Below, one piece after another: positions 24,740 through 34,358 of a stretch of DNA of 64,000 bases (position 1 is its first letter; every line of letters begins with the position of its first letter). The notes under the pieces are model-generated. The model was not told where the DNA came from. It did not search any database and saw only the letters and a list, made by a program, of their open reading frames with translations. The translations under genes were made by a program, and so were the position numbers. Source of the stretch: Iris pallida (taxonomy: Eukaryota > Streptophyta > Magnoliopsida > Asparagales > Iridaceae); assembly GCA_029216955.1 (NCBI GenBank), contig JANAVB010004000.1:3174829-3238828 (forward strand). Reading direction: 5' to 3'.

Positions 24740-24753
24740 AAAAAAGGGGAGAT
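24740..24753 (+). other. Polypurine tract of the copia element
   Basis: AAAAAAGGGGAGAT lies directly against the 3' LTR start TGTTAGCCC at 24754. It primes plus-strand synthesis and marks the internal/LTR boundary. Confidence 0.88.
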
Positions 24754-26074
24754 TGTTAGCCCAATGATTATATCATGTTTTTGAATATGGCTAATCAATT
24801 AAGTTTAACTATCGATGTCACTAATATTCATGTAATCACTATCATGTTGCTACTTAAACATAGGATTGTCCTAATATCAATATTGCTATGCTTGTATCAT
24901 ATTGGTTCTGTTTGTCTAACATGTATTTGTAGACATGCTGTAAGCATGATCAAACATGATCAAACCAGGACATATGCAATGGAGAATTATTGATTGGCCA
25001 AAGACGGCGTTATACAAGAAGATTTCTCTGAACCGCCTAACGACCTATCCGGGGCCTCGCATCGGGGGTTCCGCCGTCAAGTGAAAAAGGGCATCTTCAA
25101 GTCTGCTCAAATATTTGAAGAAAGGCAACATCAAAGGACTCTTGGTTTTCCTATTTCATCAATGTATTTTTCATATTTATTGAGTCTAGGAATACGATGT
25201 ACACTGCATCGTACTGGCAAATAGGCTACCCAAGAAACGTTTTCAAAATACCCTTTCATTTTGAAAACAAGCCCACTTACAAAAGCCCAAACTACTTCCT
25301 AACTGTTTGACATTTCAAAAAGCCAAAAACTAATTTACAAAAACCCTGACAGAACTCCAACAGAACTCGGCCAGAGTTCGGCCCGAATTCGGCCAGAGTT
25401 CGGCCAGAGTTCGGCCATAGTTCGGTTAGTAAACGTTGCTTTTTGAACTTGGTCTTCCTGCAGTTACGGATTCCAACGAGATTTTCTCATAGAGTCCTGC
25501 CCGAATTCTGTCAGAATTCTGCCTTTGAAAAACTATAAATAGAGAAGGATTTCGATCATTTCAATTCACTCATTCACTTTCATATCTCTTCTCTATAAGC
25601 CTACTACTTCTTCCAAAGTATTCTGAGCTATTTATTTTCAAATCCCAAGCCAGTTACAATCCTCTAGTCGATTTGCCAGTACGATACGGTCTAGAAGTTT
25701 CAGAGTGGTTGTAATCAGAGGCTTGATTGAAGTTACACACTTCACAATTGAAGTTGGTCGAGTACTTCGTATCAAAGCTCGCGTTGTAGAAGTTGTAAGA
25801 ACTTCGGATGAAAACTTGTGGTAATTTTTCATAGTGGATTCAACTGGAAGCTAGAGTTCTTCCGACTGGACTAGTCCTCACAAGAGGGAAACTAGTATAC
25901 ATCCTTGTGTTTGCATTTGCTCTCTACTCTCTACTTTTTATTTACATATCTGTGATATATTATCTGTGATTTTGTTACTAACATTTTTTTAAATAGTTAT
26001 TTTCCGCTGCCTACTCTATTCACCCCCTTCTAGAGTATTGCGCTTTCCAACTCATTCCTATAATCGGTCCTACA
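24754..26074 (+). repeat. 3' LTR of the copia element
   Basis: The LTR is 1321 bp and matches 17780-19029, with about 71 bp present here (about 25070-25145) that the 5' LTR lacks. It has one more CGGCCAGAGTT-type unit (25368-25425). The TATA-like CTATAAATAG lies near 25533. It ends TCCTACA at 26074 and is followed by the target duplication CTCTG. The open frame at 24994-25224 is LTR sequence. Confidence 0.9.
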
Positions 26075-26079
26075 CTCTG

Positions 26080-27288
26080 GTGCTGAGCTACAGGTATCCT
26101 AGCTCCCTCAAAAGGAGGTGCAAAGGAACAGTCTATCTTCTGGTGGGCTTCAGACCCACAGGAATAGCAAACCTTCAGCCTCTTCCTACACTGCTCCCTG
26201 GAGTGTCCCAACTTCCTGCAGTAGGAACAACTGATCGTCTTCGGGTCCTGACCCTGATACTGATGGTGCACCTGCTGAACCATCACTGGTGCCCGGGTCT
26301 GCTGAATCTGAATGTGAGGCCTCTTGGCCTGGCCTCCGCTGCTGCTACTACTCTGAAAGTCACGACCCTTCCTCAACTTCAACCCCAGGTCGTCCTCTGT
26401 TACCATCGCCCCAGAAAATATCTCCGCAAAGGTAGCGTTCCGGTCGCTCTTAGTCAGCGACCGAACCTCTCGAATCAAGCCTCGGCGGAACTTCTTCGCC
26501 TTCGTCTTCTCGGTCAAGTCATCTATGAACCGGGCCAATCGATAAAACTCCCCAGCGTACTCAGCTACCGTCTGGGTTCCCTGAACCAGACCCTCAAACT
26601 GTGCCTCTATGCCTTCCAAGGCCACATCAGGAAAGAACTGCTCCTTGAACAGTTTCTTGAACTGGGCCCAAGTTTGGCCCTCAACTCCCACATTGGGATC
26701 TGTCTGGTACCACGCACGGGCTAAGTCCTGCATCTAACTGCCTGCCGCCTCGATATGGAGTCGATCTGGTATCTCTGCCAGCCTGAATATCTCCTCGATA
26801 TGCTCTATCCAGTCGTATGCATAATGAATGCCCTCTGTGCCCAAGAACTCTCTGGGATGCATCCTCTGGAAGTCCTGTATATCCTTTTCCTTCTGACGAG
26901 GCTGCTGCTGCTCCCCCTAAGCTGTCACTATCTCCACAGTAGTACGAACTAGCTGGTGGGCCTCGTCAATCCCCTAACGATAATCGACAGTCTGCTGCTG
27001 CTGCTGAGACGCCAGAATCCTCTCCACGAAAGAGAATAGATGAGCAGCATCTACCATCCCCACAGGTGGAGGCTACTGCGGTGGAAGGATCTCGGGAAGC
27101 ACCGGACTCTGCCTTCCAGCTAATGGAACACCCACCCCAGCTGATGGATCTCCGAAAGCTGCTGAAACACCCACCCCAGCTGGCATGAATGGGGCTGCGG
27201 TACCAGGGGCTGGCTGCTGAAGGTGAGAGGTGGCAGACCCCTCTGCATCGGCTACTGTACCAGAGCGATGTGATCCTGTCTCCACCAT
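26080..27288 (-). pseudogene. A-family gag (copy 2) with two zinc knuckles, nonsense-broken
   Basis: On the minus strand one frame runs from ATG 27288 through a Gly/Ala/Pro-rich N terminus, a Gln run and the capsid-like gag domain (WIEHIEEIF, then ARAWYQ, FFPD, YRLARF). CCHC knuckles CSYCRKLGHSREQC and CYSCGSEAHQKIDC follow at about 26140-26238. Stop codons interrupt it, including ones ending the first piece at 27073 and just before the MQDLARAW block at about 26734; there is no frameshift between the pieces. The copia insertion splits the gene after the knuckles, and the last 21 codons lie at 17774-17711. The domain order fits Tekay/chromovirus-type gag. The plus-strand open frame at 26038-26724 is its shadow. 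Confidence 0.85.
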
Positions 27289-27553
27289 CCTGAAGATAGA
27301 TCGAAAAGGAAGTCAATACTGAGCAGGAATCGATAAAATCAAAGGAGGACAGTTTATTTCAAGAGACAATCAGTAAGATATGTAGATGGCATGAATTGAA
27401 GCAGAATTTTTTCCTAACTGTGATTGAGTACCTCTCCGTTAAAGCCTATCTCTGAATCCTACCGCAGGCTCGCAGCAGTACAACTAAGTCACTGTACTAC
27501 CACGATATCGCACTAATGCGACTCTCGACCTGCATGTGCCACCACTAAAAACG

Positions 27554-30500
27554 TGTCACGACCCGCACCCACTGTGAGGGTACGAGCACGTAACAACGCC
27601 CAGCCTACGCCGCAGTGTCGACGGTAGAACGCTGTCCTAGGTTACTATCTAATCAACAAATCACGCAATTATATAATGTACTTGTCAAAACTCAACTCCG
27701 AACGGAGGACAACTATAGATATAATGAAGCTCAATCACAGTCTAAGAACGATAAGATATCACAGAAGTTATAACTAAAGACTAAATAACAGAATAAAATC
27801 CAACAACTAAGAATATAATCTCAGAAAAACTCAACTACAATCTCAACTATATACAACTCAAGTTCTAAACATGAAAGCTAAACAACAACTAGCTAATCTC
27901 CCAATCACTCCTGAGTGTCGGGGCCAAAGGTAGCTAAGCCATCTCCTCAGTAATATGTAGGGCATGTGTCCTCAGGGCAATCATCTGTAAAATTTTCAAC
28001 AGGTCCAGTCAGGACAGGAACGAGTACAACTCATCAAGAAAACCCAAGTAAATGACATGGAACTATAAAGCAGTTATAGACAGTTTTATTGATGAATATG
28101 GCAGTTTATATACAGGTGATGGTATGGAGAACAGATAAGATACAAGAAAAGTAAGTAACTAAACAAGAGAAGAATAATGGCAATGAAGACTGTAAAATAA
28201 AATCTAGCTGAACTAAAGTAACATAATGAGTCCAGGCAGTAAATGTAAAACAAGTATAAAGTACTATAAATCCAGTACGGGATGAATCTAATACAAGATG
28301 AATCCAGTACCACATGATTCTAGGTAGTGATCAAGAATCCAGGTGAGTCTAGCTAATCTAATAGTGTGTTTTAAAATACCGAGATCGACATATAAACGGC
28401 TGTGGGTAATCAGGCACACCTCACACTGATCAGGCGAGAGATGGCTATGCTTCCAGTAGATTCCAGTTGGAGATTCCAGATTTGGGGTATGTCTACATGT
28501 CTTACTCAATATTTCCCCGCCCCGTAAAACAAATGAATCCAGAATTCGACACGAGAATCGAGATGAGTTCAGCCAAAATATAATGATTCCAGAAATAGAT
28601 TCCGGAATGATTCCAGTGATTCCAGTAATAGAGGCCAGATAATATGGTGAGTGTGTCGCATACATGAATCCAGAAATATCCATGCATGTGGTATCAGAGA
28701 ATCACATAAAACTAATTATAACTGAAATACAGTAAGTGGCAAATAAATGAGAGAACTATCAGAGAATGTACTCGCCTGATACTCTGAAAAGAGTAGTGTA
28801 ATGTCAGATGTCTGTACCGGAGTCACACTATCCTAAATAGAACAGTATAGGTTATAATATGTTTAAAATAAGGCAAATGATGGTTATGATGCAATCTACA
28901 TAATTTCTAGGCCAATCTAGGTCAAAGTCAACTCTAAGTCAAACCTGGTCAACTATCTAGGTCAAACTAGGTCCATGTCAAACTCTAGTCAAACTAGGTC
29001 AATTGGTCACATCCAGACTAATGTTGACCTTGGTCAACTCCACTCAACATGGACTAGTCAAACTAAGTCAACTAGGTCAAGCCTAAGCCAACAAGTCTCA
29101 CTAAGCCTAGCCAAGCCTAGGCTGGCAAGCACACATCAATACAAGTCACACTTAGCCTAAAATAACCCAACACTCTTATGAATATTCCATATACCATAGG
29201 CTATACTACCTAGGCTATAAGCCAAAATCACATATAGGCAATACACACATTAGTTACTATATATCTATATACACAATATTTATATAAACAATAAGCATTA
29301 TCTATATTACATCACCACACAAGATTACATATATAAATTAATATAAATATCATACATATACAATATACATATTATACAAGAATATAGTTGTACATATATA
29401 TATATACATTTAGAGGAATAGGCATGTGAGCAAGGTGTGTGTAGTGTAGAAACATAGAGTGTTAGCTAAGTATAGGTGTCAAAGGGAGTGTGGGATATGG
29501 GGTTTTTCTTAGTTGTGTGTGTGTGTAATGAAAATCTGAAAACAGTGAGAGATAAATGAAAAAAAAATAGTAAACAACTCACCAAGATTTAGTTTAAAAA
29601 CTAACAAATCAAGTTAGAATCAATTCAGAAGGAAACCAATTCAGAATTAATGTTAATAGAAAAAAAATCTCAGAAATCAGTCATGTGTCCATGGGAAGTG
29701 ATTCTCAGGAATTCAGTGTGGTGTATATGACAGTTAGAATGTGTGTGTAGTAGGGCTGTACTCAGTTTTAGACAGGGGTGTCAAATAGGATGTGTGTGTG
29801 AATATACATTGAGTGTACAGTTAACAGGAAATGACAGTTTTAAACCCACTGTCGAACTCCCTTACCTATCCCAACACAACCATATGAAATACATCAATAA
29901 CTAATACAATGTAATTTTAATCATGGAAATTTAAGCACTTAATCAAACAGTAAAAAAATGAATCTTACAAGAACCTAAACTCAGTTGTGTATAAAACTGG
30001 GAGAAAACAGTAGCTAACCTCAGGAAATTCCTGAGAACAGTTCACAGTCTCTCAGGAAATTGGGATTCATCTCAGGGGTTTAGTTAAGAGGAAAAATAAC
30101 TCAAAATTTATCCCTAACATTTCCAACAGTTTGAACATAGTTAGATTCAGGAATTAAAAGATGAACTGTGTATCAGTCCACTTGACAGTTTCAATAAGCA
30201 ACCAAAACCTAATTTGAACTCCAAAAACCCACACAAATCAGTAAACAATCCTTGTAAAAGTCTAATACACATGTGGGTGAGTTAAACAAGGTAGTAAATC
30301 ATCAAAAAATCAGTTTACAAATAGGAATGGAAGTTTAGGATTTTTCCTGGACTGTATGCATCAGTCCAGTCCCTTCGAACCCAATTCGATGTTCAAATTC
30401 CATTTCCCCAAGTGAAAACATAATCTAACTTGTAAAACCCAACTAGTAGCAGTTAGTACACATGTAGGAATCAATTAAGTGGTTTAAAACAGCATTTAAA

Positions 30501-32236
30501 ATCAGTTTAAAAGGAAAACAAATTCAGAATTTGAAATAACATGAACTGTGTATCAGAGAATGGGAAACTCGACAAAACTCAACCCATTTGAAATCGAAAA
30601 CCCAAACGATCATCAATTGATGTGTGCAGAGGTTAATACATGTCACACGTGTCATGAGCGATGCGTTTGGGTCCAGGAAATAGGACACGAGGTGTCCAAA
30701 ACCCAAATCGAAACTGTGCCTGAAAACAGGAAATTCAGTCCTCGTGCACGCGTTCAAACACGTATAGGACACGATAAAAGTGTCCTAAAGTCTCGTGGTC
30801 GTGTCTAGGGGTTCTTCAGGTATACGGGGACGTGTCCAAGTGTCTGCACTGAGTCAGGGTTGTGTCGTGTCAAAGCAATCAGTGCGTATCAGAGGGGCTT
30901 TTACCCGCGCGTACAGTGCGCGCGCGCGGCCAGTACGACCAGTGCGGGGAGGATTTCTCCTCGTACACAAAACGAGATGCTCCCAAATTTTGGAAGCATA
31001 GTGGAAGTCACTGCCCCAACACTCACACAAAATTTCGGGTGTCCACGTGTCCTGTGTCGGGAGAAATAGACCCCGTGATGCAGGACACAGTGCACAGTGC
31101 ACAGACAGCGTGTTCGTGTCCTCGTGTGGACACAACACGACTCTAAAATCAGGAAAAAAACACAGTAATCAATAAGCAACCCATAGATCTAGGATTCTAT
31201 TCAAATAGATTTGCAAAATTTGCAAATCGAATCGGTTCGGGCATTTCGTCGAACACTTAACATACACTACGACACGTGTCCGATACGGACACCAAACGGA
31301 CACAAAATTCACCCAAATTTCAGGAACACCTAGGGGACTCCTAGATCTAGCCCTACATGCAAAGAAAACCGAATTTTAAATCAATTTGAGGAGTTTTACA
31401 TATAGGTGCAAATTGTAAGAAAAGCTCCAAATGGGAGGTGTTCCTCTTGATGGCCAAATGCTCGAATTGAGCCCAAAACTGAGATTAACCCCCAGAAATA
31501 TTAAATATACAAAAATTAGAACCTAATGCAAAAGACTAGGATAAAAAAGGAGATCAAATGAATAAATGGAAATTTTTAGAAGGGGAAAGAATACCTCTCT
31601 TTTCTTCAAGTGTTGGAATGATAAAAAAAGGCAAGCCCTAATGAATAACTGTTTAAATAGGGTGGGGATCCCTATTTAGCTGTTCATAGGTTTAATAATT
31701 AGGGTTAGGGTTCACTAAATGGCCCATGGGCTTAAGTCATGATCAATTAAATAGTTAAGCCATAAGTCATTTCATAAAATCACAAGCCATGACTTAAATT
31801 CACTAAACCAAATCCCCTCATTCTAAAACTATTCTCTAATGACTAAAATAGGTTAACTCAAGTTAGACTAGGGTCACCATGTCTAGGGTTAGCTTCTAGG
31901 CTAGTCCACTAGGTCTCAACAAGTCAAAGTCAAACTAGAATTCACCAATTCAACAAATCACCAAATAATTCAAATAAGTCAAAATGACCAAATTACTCCT
32001 AAGCTAAAAATAATAATTAAGTCATCATAATGACATGGTTAGGCTCTAGGTCATGCGGTCTCTCAGGTTTCACTAGCAGCACATCAAAATCACAAGTCAT
32101 GACTTAAACCAATTTTTAAATAGTTTTTAAAAAAATTATTAAAAATCACTAAAAATTATAATGTGAATTAAATATCAAAAATTAATAATTATAAATACAA
32201 AATTTCAAAATTACCCTCATCTGGGAAACTGGGTGT
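27554..32236 (-). repeat. A-family LTR, copy 2 (minus strand)
   Basis: About 4.68 kb, near-identical to 12852-17494. It starts on the plus strand with TGTCACGACCCGCACCC (the LTR 3' end). At 32236 it stops short of the expected terminal TTACA (reading GGGTGT then GCCCAGAAG), where the B-family LTR resumes. The same blocks recur: GGTCAA words 28920-29100, an AT-rich block, and a GC-rich block with ACGTGTC words 30640-31290. The many overlapping frames at 30548-31179 are a by-product of that GC-rich block. Confidence 0.88.
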
Positions 32237-33154
32237 GCCCAGAAGAATGTGTGCACCACAGTGGACATACGCCCCCTCAGCTCACTTCTGATCTCAAGCA
32301 ACAAAAGATTAAGCTCTGCATGCACCTCAAAAGCCATGCGCCTGGACTTGCTCATGACTCCTAAAAGTTATGAGACCAAGTCGCATCCCCTGCGCCTGAT
32401 CCTAGGTGCACCTTGATGCGAAGCTCTGCATGCGCCTCAAAAGCCATGCGCCTAGACTTGTCTATAATGCCTAAAATTCATAGGACTAAATTGCCTTCAT
32501 GCGCCCGATCCTAGGCGCACCCCGACAGATCACTCTCCTCCAAAGCTGAGATCTTTGAGCCACAGGCATACGCCAAGCATCCTTTTACTCAGTTCTATTC
32601 AAAAAGCGGGTACTAACCACCCAAGATCTCGACAACAACCAAATCTTAACAACTGCCACGTGTCAGCTCCTCTGCAGCCCAACGAAGCAGTTCGAGCACA
32701 TTCTAATACAACTCAGGGCATATCATCCATGCACCCCCGCCAGCATCAGCCATGTGGCGTCCCCACGTCCAGGCGCATCCGACATATGCGCACGTGAGCA
32801 GCCAGCCTGCTGTCTATAAATAAAAGGACCATTCCTTCAACACACACAGACAGACCAAGAGAGAGAGAGAGATATATACAAATAGACTGTTATATCTCCA
32901 TACGGAGGCCAGAAGAGATACTTAACGTCCACTTCTCCTCGCAATGCTCCGACATCCATAGCAACCCAGACCTTTAGAGAGTACGAGATCGTCGTCAGAT
33001 CATCAATGGAGTCAACGTATTACCACTCGCTCTATCGATACGGTGCCCAGATAAAAACAAAAGTGTACTCCTAGGACTACATCTAAGTGCTACATTGTAC
33101 TCTATTCTGTTTGTAATAAAAAACATCAATCCCAAAGAGTTTTAATGGCAAACA
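32237..33154 (+). repeat. B-old 5' LTR, right half
   Basis: Alignment to the LTR at 34359-36423 resumes at about 35366 of that LTR (GCGCCCAG versus GTGCCCAG) and runs to the end TTTTAATGGCAAACA at 33154. Together with 9350-10274 it makes one LTR of about 1.84 kb. Blocks shared with the other B LTRs include GCATGCGCCTCAAAAGCCATGCGCC words. TATAAATA lies at 32815-32822, the promoter position. A CACACACAGACAGA leader and GTGTACTCCTAGGAC also recur. The open frame at 32555-32797 is LTR sequence. Confidence 0.8.
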
Positions 33155-33157
33155 AGC

Positions 33158-33174
33158 TGGCGACTCTGCTGGGA
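33158..33174 (+). other. Primer binding site of B-old
   Basis: TGGCGACTCTGCTGGGA lies 3 nt after the LTR end. The same site in B-young has one more G. Sites of this form are typical of Tat/Ogre-type elements. I believe the partner is an Arg-type tRNA but cannot verify that here. Confidence 0.75.
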
Positions 33175-33200
33175 CCTCTTTCTTCTCCAACGAGAAAGCT

Positions 33201-34358
33201 GTGCCACAATCTGACGATATCAAACTCAGCTCCTCCTACAAAATACTTGTGGTCCGCCTCAATCAACAGGTGTATGAGGACTTCATCTCTGAAGACAGCG
33301 TGAGTCCTTCGAAGCGGCTGCTAAAGCTGAAGAAAACTCGCTAAAGTCTGGGTGCGCAAGGCCAATGCGCCTGGAACCATCAAAAAAGAGGATGCGCTAC
33401 TGCAGCTGGCCCTTCCTGCTGACACTCTCAGCAACTAGGATGCGCGAACTGGTGTCGCACATATGTCTGGGAAACGCAGTGTTGGCTGCATTCCCCAACC
33501 GTTTTCTTTCCAGCCGAAGAAGATGCGCCAACGGAGCAGAGGTGCAACCAATCTCCAGCATATGAGCTCTGGTATGTAGGAGAGAACGTCTGTCTTCAAC
33601 ATACTCACTCGCTGTCATGGCGAGGCATAATTGGATTCTGAGTACTATGCGTCTTCGCGGGCTAGTACAAAGAAATCTAAGACAGCACAAGCCATGCGCC
33701 ACGAATGTGCTACGCTAATAGCAAACCAGAAGCATGCATTCAAAATCATGCGCGCTGTTGATGGTAAGCTGTACAGAGATGACTCGGGCGTATCTGTGCC
33801 AGAAACGGGTCGACTTCCAAAGTCCCTGTCCCGCTTGGGCGCATCTACTGCATTTCGAACCAAGTCTAGCTGGGCAACTGCGATATTGAGTCCATGCGTC
33901 CACTTGGGTAATGCGTATGAAGTGGACTCAAGTTGCCATAAATGTTGTTCCTCTGCCAATGATCTAGGCATATCTTATGCGCGTGAACCAGATCAGGGGG
34001 CACAACATTCACATGACCACCCTGGTGCTTGGCCTTACCATACGCCTGATGGGGGTGTTAAAGTGAAACTCTTCCATCATGATTTGCGTAATGTGATCAG
34101 TCACAAACGCATATCAGGAGAGCTGACCAATAAGCACAATGTGCCCCTCGCAGGGCACACCTGTGCTATAGTCACCATCAACTGCTGTTGTTATAAAACA
34201 GCGGCTCCACCACAGAGGCAGTCCGTGTTTCAGAGACTACAATCTACGGCACCTATCCGACGTCGCCTCGGAAAGAAAGTGCCAATTAAAGACGAAGCGA
34301 AGCCCATGGTCGCTTACTGTCTTGTTGTCTCTAATTCCCACTCATCCGTGAGAAAGAC
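33201..34358 (+). pseudogene. B-old ORF1, first part (interrupted by B-young)
   Basis: The segment matches ORF1 of B-young from its start (QSDD, LVV.LNQQ.YE.FISE..SPSKRL) through the central region (a Cys-rich HYKCCS-like block, DHPGAWP, HTCAIVTINCC, QSVFQRLQS, RRRLGKK). A stop after KKTR near 33343 and a frameshift break the early part. From about 33631 the frame is open to 34358, where B-young is inserted. The frame resumes without shift at 58134. ORF1 is the extra N-terminal reading frame of Tat/Ogre elements and its function is unknown. An ATG at 33145-33147 inside the LTR end could be the original start. Confidence 0.8.

Larger units (their letters stand above)
20886..24753 (+). other. 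Non-coding 3' internal region of the copia element
   Basis: The region is AT-rich and has no coding signal longer than about 88 codons in any frame. It occupies the place of pol. It contains a duplicated hairpin block (about 21950-22080 and 22362-22512). Several polypurine-like motifs lie toward the 3' end: AAAGGTGGAGCA near 23102, AAGGGGGAGCA at 23672, GTGGGGGAGCA near 23986 and AAGGAGGAGA near 24611, then the terminal tract at 24740. Many of these are followed by AATTGTTTCAA-like sequence. I see no remnant of reverse transcriptase or integrase. Confidence 0.75.
17780..26074 (+). mobile_element. Sirevirus-like Ty1/copia element with gag only
   Basis: Two LTRs starting TGTTAGCCCAATG (17780-19029 and 24754-26074) bound an internal region with an initiator-Met-type primer site, a gag gene and a polypurine tract AAAAAAGGGGAGATT. 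The target duplication CTCTG (17775-17779 and 26075-26079) is perfect. The gag type, the GGGGAGATTGTTAG junction and repeated GGGGGAGCA motifs upstream of the 3' LTR are hallmarks of Sireviruses, which is family knowledge. No reverse transcriptase, integrase or protease frame is found in 20886-24753, so the element is non-autonomous. It sits inside the gag gene of the A-family element, in opposite orientation to that gene. Confidence 0.88.
12852..32236 (-). mobile_element. A-family gag-only gypsy element with giant LTRs (split by copia)
   Basis: On the minus strand the order is LTR (32236 to 27554), leader, gag (27288 to 26080, then 17774 to 17711), a short 3' tail with a polypurine-like tract, and LTR (17494 to 12852). 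Removing the copia element at 17780-26074, the internal region is only about 1.75 kb against LTRs of about 4.65 kb. No pol is present. This fits the published TR-GAG class (terminal repeats plus gag), with LTRs of LARD size. The unit is not flanked by a target duplication at 12851: the sequence there is again the element's own leader and gag, so it is part of a tandem LTR-gag-LTR-gag array. The outer LTR end at 32236 lacks its last bases. Confidence 0.8.

Noticed and set aside
20886..24753. Hidden copia pol or envelope-like gene
   Set aside because: I scanned the region for the reverse transcriptase and integrase signature residues on both strands and found only AT-rich DNA with short frames.
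26038..26724. 228-codon plus-strand frame
   Set aside because: It is the exact shadow of the minus-strand gag, which has clear zinc knuckles and capsid motifs.
30548..31179. Cluster of overlapping frames on both strands
   Set aside because: It falls in the GC-rich block of the A LTR. The matching block at 15780-16435 has different frames, so none is conserved.
32231..32240. GCGCC/GTGCC as a target duplication for the whole A block
   Set aside because: It mismatches at one base, and the A LTR end is missing its terminal bases, so a true duplication cannot be claimed.
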